A DNA stretch of 64,000 nt, taken from contig NC_084802.1 in assembly GCF_963169125.1 (NCBI RefSeq), forward strand, positions 22,723,107-22,787,106, written 5' to 3'. The stretch is from Humulus lupulus. Its lineage: Eukaryota > Streptophyta > Magnoliopsida > Rosales > Cannabaceae. The notes below the pieces were generated by a model. It did no database searches. It saw nothing but the letters and a program-made list of their open reading frames with translations, and was not told the DNA's origin. Positions 1 through 9,877 of this stretch are shown piece after piece. Both the position numbers and the translations under genes were made by a program. Each line of letters opens with the position of its first letter. The stretch's first letter is position 1.

Positions 1-117
1 TTTAATTGCTCTCCTTTTTAAGTTGACGAAAAATGGCATCAACAGTTTTTGTGCTTTCATTGAGAGCCATTAAACAGTGTGTGAGTCTGTTTAGTCATAG
101 AGCCTCATAGATTAGCA
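1..117 (+). other. Leader of the Tat element upstream of gag
   Basis: Non-coding sequence directly before the gag start. It contains the stretch around 33-75 (ATGGCATCAACAG, then TGCTTTCATTGAGAGCC) that I know as typical leader sequence of Tat-type elements between the primer-binding site and gag. No LTR end or primer-binding site is visible, so both must lie upstream of the window. Confidence 0.6.
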
Positions 118-2457
118 ATGGCTGCGAACGATCCCAATATACCTGAGGAGGAAATTCTAGATGAAGACGAATACCCACGACGGTATGGAAAGCAGCTTAT
201 GGTGAATTCTGACCCTGATGAGAGGAGTGACTCGTCTAACTCCCGGGGACCATCTGCCCCCAGAGCCGACGAGGATATGTACTACAATCCCGTGGGATAT
301 GTTCCAATCATGGAACTCGAGAATCGCCAACTGCGTAAATAGATGGCAGAAGCTACAGAACGCAATGAAGAGTTAGCCAGACTAGCTGTTGAAGCACAGG
401 CGACTCAGGCCTCACCTCCGCAAGATACCCAGGCTTCGCCTCCGCGGAACACTCAGGCCCTACCTCGTAGGCCTAAGGGATGTCCTCGTAAGAATGCGGC
501 CATCTGGAGAGCATAACAAGCACTGCCACCAACATCCCCTCCTATTCAGCCAAGACCCCAGAAGGGGGAATCAGGCTGAGGCCAACCTGACTGCTGGAGC
601 AGCACACACGGGAATGGGGAATAACCGAGCCCCCTCGGTGGCTCGAACCCCAAATCCTGGTGCAGTGCAGAATATCCCGGAACCTAACCGGGCGAATTTG
701 GGACCTTCCAAGCCCAAAATTGGGAGACAACCACCGTCTCCCATAAGACACCTGCCATCACCAATAAGGAATCCCTCACCAATTCAAGAAGTTCCGCGAC
801 TTGACCCTCAAAATAGGGATCGACAGGCTGGACGGGGACAAAGAAATGGAGAGGCTGCCCGAGATCGCAGGGCTCCTCAACCTACTAGAATCCAAATGTC
901 GCGATCACGAGCTGCTGGGACAAGGAGACCAGCAGGGGATCCACCTCGTAATCACCGAGCGACAAGCTATGTAAATGAAAGCTCGAATTACACTAGGTCC
1001 GTGAGCATTTATGACACAGAGCCAAGGAATGTCGGGAATCGAGGAGATCAACCTGACCTACGGGAACATTTAAACCATAATCGGAGGCTTGATAATCCCT
1101 CGAACCCAGATCTGCGAAATTATTTAAATAGTCGCAAACAGCCAAATTACAATCCTGCACCGAGGCAAGGAGCTGGAGTTGTTATCAACGATAACCAGCC
1201 CCCTCAGGTCCCAATTAGGCATCTCGTATATCCTGTCCAAGAAATGATTGAGTAGTTGGAGAGAGCATTTAGGCTCTTACAGAACGAAAGTAGACGAGAA
1301 CGAGATGAAGAGTTCGATAAGGAACTCAAGCCATTTGCCCCACATATCTCTAACACCCCGTTTCCTCAAGGATTTAGAATTCCTCATGCCCCACCATTCG
1401 ATGGAAATTCGGATCCATACAGCCACTTGAGCACATTTAACACAATTATGCGAGCCAGCAATGTGGGCTACGAGCTCAAGTGTATGTTGTTCCCAACCCT
1501 CCCACTGGACTAGCTAAAAATTGGTTTGAAAAGTTCAAAAGACATTCGATAGAATCCTGGGGTCAATTGTCAAGAGATTTCAAGAAACAATTCAAAGTCA
1601 TGGTCGGCATTAGGCCCGAGGCTTCGGCCTTAACCAATGTCCAACAGCAACCGAATGAATCACTGAAAGGTTACCTCACAAGGTTTAACCTAGAGGTGGC
1701 CCGAGCTTGAGATGTCTACGATAGCGGTCATCTAATGGCAGTTTGAGCCGGAGTAATGCCTGGAAGTCCTCTCTGGGAAGACTTGCAAAGGAAGCCTGTC
1801 AGGTCCTTAACCAAGTTTAATCGAAGAGCTTAGAGGTTTGTTAATGTAGAGGAGACGAGGTCAGCATTAAATATGACCTCCCAGCCCATAACTACAACAA
1901 CAAACACAAACTCTACCTCAACCTCGGCGGACCCTACAACTTCAAAACCCCCTGGGGACAACCTTTCTAAGAGAAAGAAAAATGAAGGGAGTAACCCCGA
2001 GGCAGATGGGGGAAAGAAGAAGAAAGGGGAAAGGTACTTCTCCTTACACAAAGTTTATACCAAGCTGAATGAGTCTTAGGAGAATATCTACCTGGCTAAT
2101 GAAAACCAGGTCCCTTTTAGACGACCTTATCCCATGAGGAACCAAAAGGTGAAAAGAGATTATAGCAAATACTGTAGATTCCACAGAGATATTGGACATA
2201 CAACCGATGGGTGTATACAATTAAAGGACAAGATCAAAGGATTGATCTCGAGGGGATATTTCGGGCAATATGTAAGAAACTAAAACCCCAATCAGGCTTC
2301 CACCAGCCAAAGGGCAGTAACTGCACAACCTGCCCAGAACAGTAATTCCCGAGCTCGAGAAGATGAACGACCTCCTCCGATTGATGGAGAAGATGTTATA
2401 ACCATCTCGGGGGGACCCCATATCGCAGGATCGGGCAAGAATGCCCAGAAAAGATAT
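118..2457 (+). pseudogene. gag: Tat gag polyprotein, broken
   Basis: The start at 118 opens an acidic N-terminus. The reading frame continues through TAG 340-342 and TAA 514-516, shifts frame near 560-590, then runs as a basic, proline- and arginine-rich region to TAG 1253-1255. The capsid part follows (FDGNSDPYSHLSTF, then NWFEKFKRHSIESW around 1520-1560), with a one-base frameshift near 1505. Further stops are at 1708, 1744, 1831, 2077 and 2281. A C/H-rich motif, YCRFHRDIGHTTDGC, near 2170-2215 is the nucleic-acid-binding motif typical of this lineage. The product would form the virus-like particle and package RNA. Most stops look like single C-to-T changes of CAG, CAA or CGA codons. Confidence 0.8.
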
Positions 2458-3221
2458 GTGAATAAGTTAAAAACTGGTGACAGTTCTCCTTATGAACCTG
2501 AGCCTAGACCTCAGAAACAACAAAGGGTTGAAACTCAACCCATAACTTTCACTGAAGACGATGCGTCTCACGTCCAGTTCCCTCATAATGACCCCCTAGT
2601 CGTAACCCTCCAGCTCGCGAACAAGAGGATACACCGAGTCCTGATTGATAATGGGAGTTCGGTGAATATTCTCTATAAGGCCACACTAGAAAAGATGGGA
2701 CTCGTGCTTCGCAACCTAAAAGCATGTGCAACCACACTGTACGACTTTTCAATAGAAGGGATTGCTTGTATGGGACCCATTTAACTCCCTATGACCTTGG
2801 GAGACTATCCAGTCTCGGTGACCTAGATGATGGAGCCGTCGTAGTGGATCTTCCATCAGCCTATAACATACTACTCGGGGGACCCGCCCTAGTGGGGCTA
2901 GGGGCAGTTTTGTCTGTTAGGCGTTTGGCCATCAAGTTCTCGACTTCTGGTGGCATCAAAACTTTGAAAGGGGACCAGCTTGCGGGAAGAGAATGCTACA
3001 AAATTTCCGTTAGAGGGAAGAAACAAACAAGTGCACAGAAACTTTTCATAATTCAGAACGAGGACGGGACAGTCTTCGAAATAGATGAAGGAATCGACCC
3101 CAGAATAGAGGAAAGGGTTGACCTCGAGCTGCTAGAAAAGCTCGAAGAGGTAAAGCTCGAAGAAGTCGATCCCCTAAAGACTGTGAAGGTGGGGAAAAAC
3201 CTTTCTGAAAAGGCGAAGTAG
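2458..3221 (+). pseudogene. Tat aspartic protease region, broken
   Basis: Continues the polyprotein after gag. The active-site region reads RVLIDNGSSVNILY at about 2635-2675: the usual D-T-G triad appears as D-N-G, as is common in this lineage. A hydrophobic flap-like stretch follows (DLPSAYNILLGGPAL near 2850-2890). The frame is interrupted by TAA 2782-2784 and a frameshift between 2780 and 2830. The region ends at TAG 3219-3221, beyond which the same frame runs on into RT, so the stop is a lesion and not a domain end. The acidic segment 3090-3200 is the usual linker to RT. Confidence 0.75.
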
Positions 3222-4190
3222 CAATTAATTTGTTTCTTAAGGAAGAACCAGGATGTTTTCACATGGTCACATTTAGACATGATAGGGATAAATCCAAATG
3301 TGATAAGCCATGCACCAAATATTGACAAGAGCTTCCCCCCGAAGCAGCAAAAATGAAGACTCTTGGACGATGATAGGAAGAAAGCTCTAAAGGAAGAGGT
3401 CGACAGGTTAAAGGCAAATCGATTCATACGGGATGCCTTTTATCCTGATTGGATCACCAACCCAGTATTGGTTCTGAAGCCCAACGGGACGTGGCGAACC
3501 TGTATCGATTACTCCGACCTCAACAAGGCATGCCCTATGGATTGTTTTCCCCTGCCTCAGATCAATCAGCTCGTAGATTCCACAGCGGGGCATGGTCTTA
3601 TGTCATTCATGCATGCTTATTCTGGATATAATCAGATCACCATGCACGAACTGGACTAAGAGCATACGAGCTTCGTAACCAATAAAGGGTTGTACTATTA
3701 CAACGTCATGCCCTTCGGGCTTAAAAATGATGGAGCAACGTACCAAAGAATTGTGAACAGAATGTTCTCTGAGTAGATAGGTAATAACATGGAAGTTTAT
3801 GTTGATGATATGTTAGTCAAATCAAAACATGACGATAACCATGTGGACGACCTCGAAGAATGCTTCGCCATATTACCGAAGTACAACATGAAACTCAACC
3901 CCCAAAATGTTCTTTTGGAGTATCGTCGGGGAAGTTTCTGGGCTTCATAGTGAACGCGCGAGGAATAGAGGTTAATCCTGACAAGATCCAAGCGTTAATT
4001 GACATGCCGTCACCTCGAAAGCATAAAGATGTCCAGAGTTTAACTGGACGGATGGCGGCATTAAGTAGGTTTATTTCTAAATCTACAGACCGTTGTCTTC
4101 CATTTTTCAATCTCTTGAGAGGAGGCAAAAAATTTGAATGGATAGAGGCATGCGACCTCACAGAACCTCCGATCTTGTCAAAACCTATCA
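3222..4190 (+). pseudogene. Tat reverse transcriptase, broken
   Basis: The RT core is clear. There is a WRTCIDYSDLNKACPMDCFPLP block at about 3492-3555, the LMSFMHAYSGYNQI block near 3600-3640, MPFGLKNDGATYQR near 3709-3750 and the catalytic YVDDML box at 3798-3815. The frame carries TGA 3354-3356, TAA 3657-3659 and TAG 3774-3776, each explained by CGA, CAA or CAG turning into a stop. A frameshift near 3900-3905 moves the thumb and connection region into another frame, where GKFLGFIVNARGIEVNPDK is read at about 3930-3985. The enzyme would copy element RNA into DNA in the particle. Confidence 0.85.
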
Positions 4191-4612
4191 CAGGAGAAGT
4201 CTTATACTTGTATCTTGCAACAACCGAGCACGACTGTCAAATCCTGGAGGAAATTCATGAAGGATGTGCTCGCCCGAGAGGACAAAAAGGTCCAAAAACC
4301 GGTGTATTATGACAGCAAGAGACTACTGGGGGCAGAATCGAGATACCCTCTGGTGGAAAAAATGGCTCTCAGCCTGATCCACTCATCTCGAAAGCTTCGA
4401 CCTTACTTCCAAGAGCACCCTATCCATGTGTTGACTGATCAACCACTGCGACAAGTCTTGTCCAAACCAGAGGCCTCGGCTAGATCGTTAAAATGGGTTG
4501 TTGAACTCGGACAATTCGAGATCACTTATCATCCGAGAACGACCATAAAGGGGCAGGCCCTGGCAGACTTCATCATGAATGTACGGGAGTATCTGATGAT
4601 GAAGTTATAACC
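4191..4612 (+). pseudogene. Tat first RNase H, with filler insertion
   Basis: Downstream of RT, the C-terminal half of a Ty3-type RNase H is readable (VYYDSKRLLGAESRYPLVEK and LRPYFQEHPIHVLTDQPL, about 4300-4445). The expected stretch after LYLYLA is replaced by a 27-bp segment at 4239-4265 that is identical to 7581-7607 inside the integrase region, and the frame shifts there. The catalytic N-terminal part is therefore damaged. This RNase H is followed by a second, unrelated one at 4613. Confidence 0.7.
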
Positions 4613-4771
4613 CCAACCCGCGAGCTGTGGAAACTTTTTGTCGATGGATCTTTTAACGAAAATGGATCAGGGGCAGGAATCATATTGATCACTCCAACAG
4701 GAAATCGATTTCACTCTGCTTTGAGGTTCAGCTTCGAAGCATCTAATAATGAGGCTGAGTATGAAGCTTTA

Positions 4772-7064
4772 TGTAACGCCCTGGTTACCCTAGAACAGTT
4801 ACGGTGGACCGGAAATTTGACCCGCTACCCGAGTCCTTTGGTCAAAAACGTGCTCTAAGTGTAATTAACAGATTAAGGTGGAAATCTAATAAAAAGGAAA
4901 TGGATATTTTTCATTACAAACTGCTCTGCAGAGCTAATCAAACATTTACAAGTTGTTCTCAGTACAAAACAATCATTACAGTTTCAAATTTACAATCCCG
5001 CCGACCTAAGCGGCAAAATAGGGTAAACCCCCTAGTTCCTCTGAGAACGCCTTGGCCGTGGTGGTCAAGCGGCCACATATGTACACATCACCACCTAAGC
5101 TCTCCACTCAAGGTTGGGTGAGCTTTTCTTTCCCTTTACCTGCACCACATAACACCCATGAGCCAAGGCCCAGCAAGAAAACACAATAAAGCATGATATA
5201 ATATCAACAATGATCGTAATAATCATCCAGGACTATCAGTCCCAACAAATAGGTGACTATCACAACAGTCACAAAAGTGGGTACAGCCCCCTCTAGCCAT
5301 GTGACGCTAGGGTCACTCGGGCTTAACTGATAAGAGAATATTTCATAAGTTTGAACAGGATAGGTGTATGGTGATTAGTCACCAACATAACCTTCCTCAT
5401 GACTTACAGTCATAAACCCTGGAACAGCGTTCCCTAGCCATGTGACAAACAGTCACCGGGGCCATATGCCCTGGCTCTGAATAACTGGTCTTAGACCAGA
5501 CAAGCGCTTATAAGTTCATCGACCTTAGGGTCAGTCCAGCGTTAATACCCCATATGAGTCATTCTTTGCTGATATCAATTAGATCTAATCTTCATTTGGC
5601 TCGGCGTTCATGACGCTATGCCATTTCTGACTCTTTAGGTCAGTGTCCCTGACTAATCAGTACATATACAAGTATTCAACATTTGCTAGCATTTAATAGG
5701 CAATCCATGTCCACATTTATCAATCAACATGCCTCAATAATAATCATGCATGTCACATATACACAGAGTGCAATTTTCTTACCTCAGATTCGAGCTAGAA
5801 AGATTAAAAGAACGACCCGTGAGAACGATCAACCTTTAGTCCTTTAGCGGTTACCTAATCATAACCAAACACGGGACATCATCAATAATAATGGTCAACA
5901 TAGGTTTCCACACCAATATCTAGCCTCTGGAAGATCAATCCCAACTAATCCAAGTAGTAGGGACACTCCCGAGGCCCATAGCTAAGTTCTTAGGGTCAAA
6001 ACGAGCAAACGGGGTGAAATCAGGGCAAGGGCTGCGGCCCTGGCACCATGGGCCGCGGCCCCCAGAACTTCCTGAAGCAAGGGCCACGGCGCCCTCCATC
6101 AAGGGCCGCGGCGCCCAGCAGGCTCAAAGAACCCCACCTGCTTCTTTAAGGCAGGGCCGCAGCACCCCAAGAACAGGGTCGCGACCCCCAACTCTGGGCC
6201 ATTCCCAAACGTATTTTTAACACTCCAAAGCCTCCAAAATCATACCTAAACATTCCCCAATCATCAAAAAAAAGTTCCCAAGCTTCCCAAAGATCCAAAA
6301 CCTCAAAACCCAAGGTTCAAACCAACCAAAAACCCAACAATTTACAAAATCAATTCAAAGCTTAGAAACTCGGAAAAACTCAAAACTTAAACTTCGATTA
6401 CCTTTGATTGGGTTGTTTCCCGTCAAATCCTTCGGTTAAGAAGCTTCTAATCTTTCCTAGAATCGCTATGCATCGACCCTCGCTTGATTCTGACTCCTAG
6501 AACTCAAGATATCTTCAAAAATGCTCAAACGGTAAAACTGACTATCGAAAGGGAGAACAAGAGGTTTTCTAATCATACGTTCTATCTGACAGCTACTTCA
6601 AGCTTAAGTAACCTCAAATAAAACCTAGTGCTCAGGGTCCCGAAAATACCCCCGGGGACATTATAGTCAAAACCTCCGAAATTTCACCCTGATCTCAAAT
6701 ATTCCCAATTTATCATCAAATAAACATTTCTATTACCCCAAAATTGCCCCATTATGACAAAATCGCTAATCCATTATATATGAACGTCTCATGCCGAATA
6801 GCTCGAATACATCTCCATAATAATGGAATCTCATTTACAAATCACATTATGCACCCAAATACACATATTCACCCTCAATGGGCCAAATTATAAAAATAGC
6901 ATAATTATTTAAATGTGGACCCACATGCACGCATATAGCATCATATCATAATATAATTCACATATACATGCAAAATATCATTTAATGGCATAATTAAACA
7001 AGTATGGCCCTCCCAGCCTACTAATCCCGCCATTAAACCATATCAGAGAATTCGGGGCATTACA
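4772..7064 (-). mobile_element. Solo LTR, TGTAACG family, inserted in the Tat RNase H
   Basis: Ends are TGTAACGCC on the left and GGCATTACA on the right, flanked by the 5-bp target duplication CTTTA (4767-4771 and 7065-7069). Read on the - strand it starts TGTAATGCCCCGAATT and is homologous to the LTRs starting at 14090 and 27853. It is 2293 bp and holds no protein-coding gene; the short GC-rich open frame at 6014-6220 comes from the decamer array. The size and the TGTAAYGCC ends suggest a Ty3/gypsy family, but no internal region is present to prove it. Confidence 0.9.
6031..6187. repeat. Paired GC-decamer array in solo LTR
   Basis: Six copies of a GC decamer like GCCGCGGCCC begin at 6031, 6052, 6083, 6105, 6156 and 6178. 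They form pairs 21, 22 and 22 bp apart, while the spacer sequences differ. The same arrangement recurs in other, unrelated elements of this window. The array is far richer in CpG than the surrounding LTR. Confidence 0.75.
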
Positions 7065-7330
7065 CTTTATTGGCAGGACTCCGAATAGCCAAGGAACTCA
7101 AGGCCAAAGCAATACACTGCTACAATGATTCTCAGTTGGTGGTCAAGCAAATTCTAGGGGAATATCAAGCTCGTGGCATAAGGAATGCTGCTTATTTAGA
7201 AAAAGCCAAAGCTACTCTCGAACATTTTGAGTTCTATGTCATAGAGTAGGTTCCCCGATAACAAAACTCAAATGCAGATGCCTTAGTCAGGCTTGCCACA
7301 TCCAACAAAGTTGACACGCTGAATGTAGTA

Positions 7331-8641
7331 CTGATAGAGTACCTGTCGACTCCCAGTATCAGCGAGCCTGAAGGGGAAGACGTATGCATGATTGACTCTG
7401 AACCAACCTGGATGACCCCAATAGTTGATTACCTTGAAACTGACATTCTCCCAACAGAACAGAACAAGGCTCGGAAATTGTTGTATCAGATTCCGAGATA
7501 AACTATTGTGGAGGGAAGGTTGTATCAGAGAGAATATTATATGCCATCACTCTGATGTGTGACTCCACTCGAGTCAAAGAAAATCCTGGAGGAAATTCAT
7601 GAAGGATTTTGTGGAGACCATACTGGGGGGCATAGTCTATCAAAGAAAATTATAAGACAATGGTACTTCTGGCCCACTATCAAAGCAGATGCATTCGAAT
7701 ATGTCAATAGATGTGATAAATGTCAGCGATTCGCTACAATTCCATGAGCTCCACCATCTAAGCTAACCATGATGACCTCCCCTTGACCATTTTCGGTTTG
7801 AGGAATCGATCTCATAGGTTCGTTGCCAACTGGCAAAGGTGGAGTAAAATATGTTGTGGTCGTGGTCGATTATTTTACAAAATGGACCGAGGCCGAACCC
7901 CTGGCAACGATTACCTCGAAAAAAGTCTTGGACTTTGTGGTAAAAAAACATCATCTACAGATACGGAATGCCAAGGAAGATAGTATCAAATAACGGCACT
8001 CAATTCGACAATGAATTATTTGCCCATTTTTGTGAAAAAAATGGAATAATAAAGAGCTTTTCCTCCGTTTCCCATCCCCAAGCGAACGGCCAAGTCGAAG
8101 TAGTAAATAAAACTCTCAAGAATTCTATGAAGAAGAGGTTAGAAGAAGCCAAGGGAAAATGGCCCGAGGAGTTACCCCAAGTTTTGTGGGCATATCGAAC
8201 CACAGCTCGCACTTCAACAGGGCATACTCCCTTTTCCCTGGCGTATGGGTGCAAGGCCATGTTACCAATCGAGGTCGAAATACCCACGATTCGTAGCCAT
8301 GCTTACGATCAAGCCTCGAACCAATCCCAGCTCGAAGTAAGTCTGGACTTTATCGAAGAAAGGAGAGACAAAGCTCAACTGAGAAATGCAGCATATCAGC
8401 AGCGAGCTACCCGATATTTTAATAAAAAAGTTTAGGATAGGAAGTTCGGATTGGGAGACTTAGTTTTAAGGCGTGTGTTCCTAGCTACAAGAGACCAGCC
8501 GCTGGTGTACTTGGACCTAATTAGGAAGGACCTTACCAGATCGAGTCAATCATTCGACCTGGAGTCTATAAACTGGCGAGATTAAACAGAGAGTTGGTAC
8601 CGCGAGCTTGGAATGACGAGCATCTGCTACCTTACTATCAA
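7331..8641 (+). pseudogene. Tat integrase, broken
   Basis: The N-terminal zinc-binding H2C2 motif is read as HEGFCGDHTGGHSL and CDKCQRF at about 7596-7735. The catalytic core follows with KYVVVVVDYFTKWTEAEPL near 7850-7905 (first Asp), SNNGTQFDNELF near 7988-8020 (D of the usual D-N-G-T-Q-F has become N) and HPQANGQVEVVNKTLKNSMKKR near 8075-8135 (E). The DDE region continues to LPQVLWAYRTTARTSTGHTPF near 8175-8235. Stops and frameshifts include TGA 7553-7555 and breaks around 7745-7960 and near 8435. No chromodomain follows, as expected for Tat. Confidence 0.8.
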
Positions 8642-8893
8642 TAGTGTAGGAGTGATGTCTCATTGTAACCAAGCATGTCTGTTTTTACAATTTTTTTATA
8701 AAATTTTCAATTCTTATTCTTGTGTGTTTTATTTTTTGCAAACTCTCTTAATTTAATAACCTATGGTCACACTCATAGGATATTAAGGGGGCATCAGTGG
8801 TATACATACCAGAAGTTTGAAAAAATAAATAACATTAAATAAAAATGTTTGGATAATTAACCGACATAGAAATTATAAGTATATGCTCAAAAT

Positions 8894-9253
8894 AAGTGTC
8901 TGGATATAACCAGATTCGCGAGCTAAGATAATTTGGACGTAACCAGATTATAAATAAGTGTCTGGACATAACCAGATGCGCGGCCTAAGATAATTTGGAA
9001 GTAACCAGATTATTAATAAGTGTCTGGATATAACCAGATTCGCGAGCTAAGATAATTTGGACGTAACCAGATTATAAATAAGTGTCTGGACATAACCAGA
9101 TGCGCGGCCTAAGATAATTTGGAAGTAACCAGATTATTAATAAGTGTCTGGACATAACCAGATGCGCGACCTAAGATAATTTGGACGTAACCAGACTATT
9201 AAAAAATAAGTGTCTGGACATAACCAGATACGTGAGCTAATATGATCTAGAAA
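8894..9253. repeat. 62-bp minisatellite in Tat 3' region
   Basis: Five full units and part of a sixth begin with AAGTGTCTGG. Two variants alternate: type A (TCGCGAGC, GGACG) and type B (GCGCGGCC, GGAAG), in the order A-B-A-B, then B-like units, so a 124-bp block was itself duplicated. The array lies between integrase and the antisense gene. Internal tandem arrays at this place are common in Tat-type elements. Confidence 0.85.
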
Positions 9254-9877
9254 AAACTAGAATAAAAGTATACAAGTGTATGGATTACAAACCAAACACG
9301 GCCTATATAGGTTTGGAACAAACCAGTTAAAACTAATCGACAAAAGTTGGAAAAAAGATGAACCTACTTTGAGCTAAGTCGAGATCGAGGCTGGAATATT
9401 TTGCAAAAATAGTTTCAACCTCATAACCTTAAGGAGATACTTGAGGAAGAGGAAAAGTGACTAGAAACAACAAGATATAGCTAAACCACCTATCTTACAT
9501 GCCACATAAGTACTTTTGAGTGCATGGTAAAAGTAAGATCCGACCTTGACAAATAACGAGATCAGACATGGATATATCGAGCAAACTGTGCATGAATGCA
9601 TCGATACTCAAGCTTAAATCCAACAGATGTTTGTATGAATAAACAGACATAAAGGCAAAATTTAATATAAATTGCTCAAAATATTTCGATCTAAGAAATG
9701 TGAGGCAAAAATATTAAAGTAAAGCCGGACATAAAGTTAAAAATATCAAATATAAAAGTTTGAACAAACAAAAAATAACTCTTGTACGAGCTGTAAATTG
9801 TTTTTGCCCCAGGGGCATAAAAAAGAAAAATCAATCATTACAAAAATTTTAATGGGACGCAACCCATGATCTCCCTT
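9254..9877. other. Non-coding Tat 3' region, no gene seen
   Basis: AT-rich sequence with no reading frame of note. It lies downstream of the stop codon of the antisense gene, so it may serve as that gene's 3' untranslated region. Confidence 0.5.

Larger units (their letters stand above)
4613..7330 (+). pseudogene. Plant-type (archaeal-like) RNase H of Tat, split by a solo LTR
   Basis: The first part reads LWKLFVDGSFNENGSGAGII and SNNEAEYEAL at about 4620-4771, the D-G-S and E-A-E-Y motifs of the additional RNase H found in Tat elements. The domain stops at 4771, where a 2293-bp solo LTR is inserted, and resumes in the same sense at 7065 with LLAGLRIAKELKAKAIHCYNDSQLVV (D-S-Q-L motif near 7125). 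The two halves share the duplicated CTTTA, so the LTR entered an existing gene. Stops TAG 7247-7249 and TAA 7259-7261 fall just before the NSNADAL motif. Confidence 0.8.

Noticed and set aside
8894..9253. Regular direct repeats that could be taken for a CRISPR array
   Set aside because: Units abut with no unique spacers and lie in a plant retrotransposon; it is a minisatellite.
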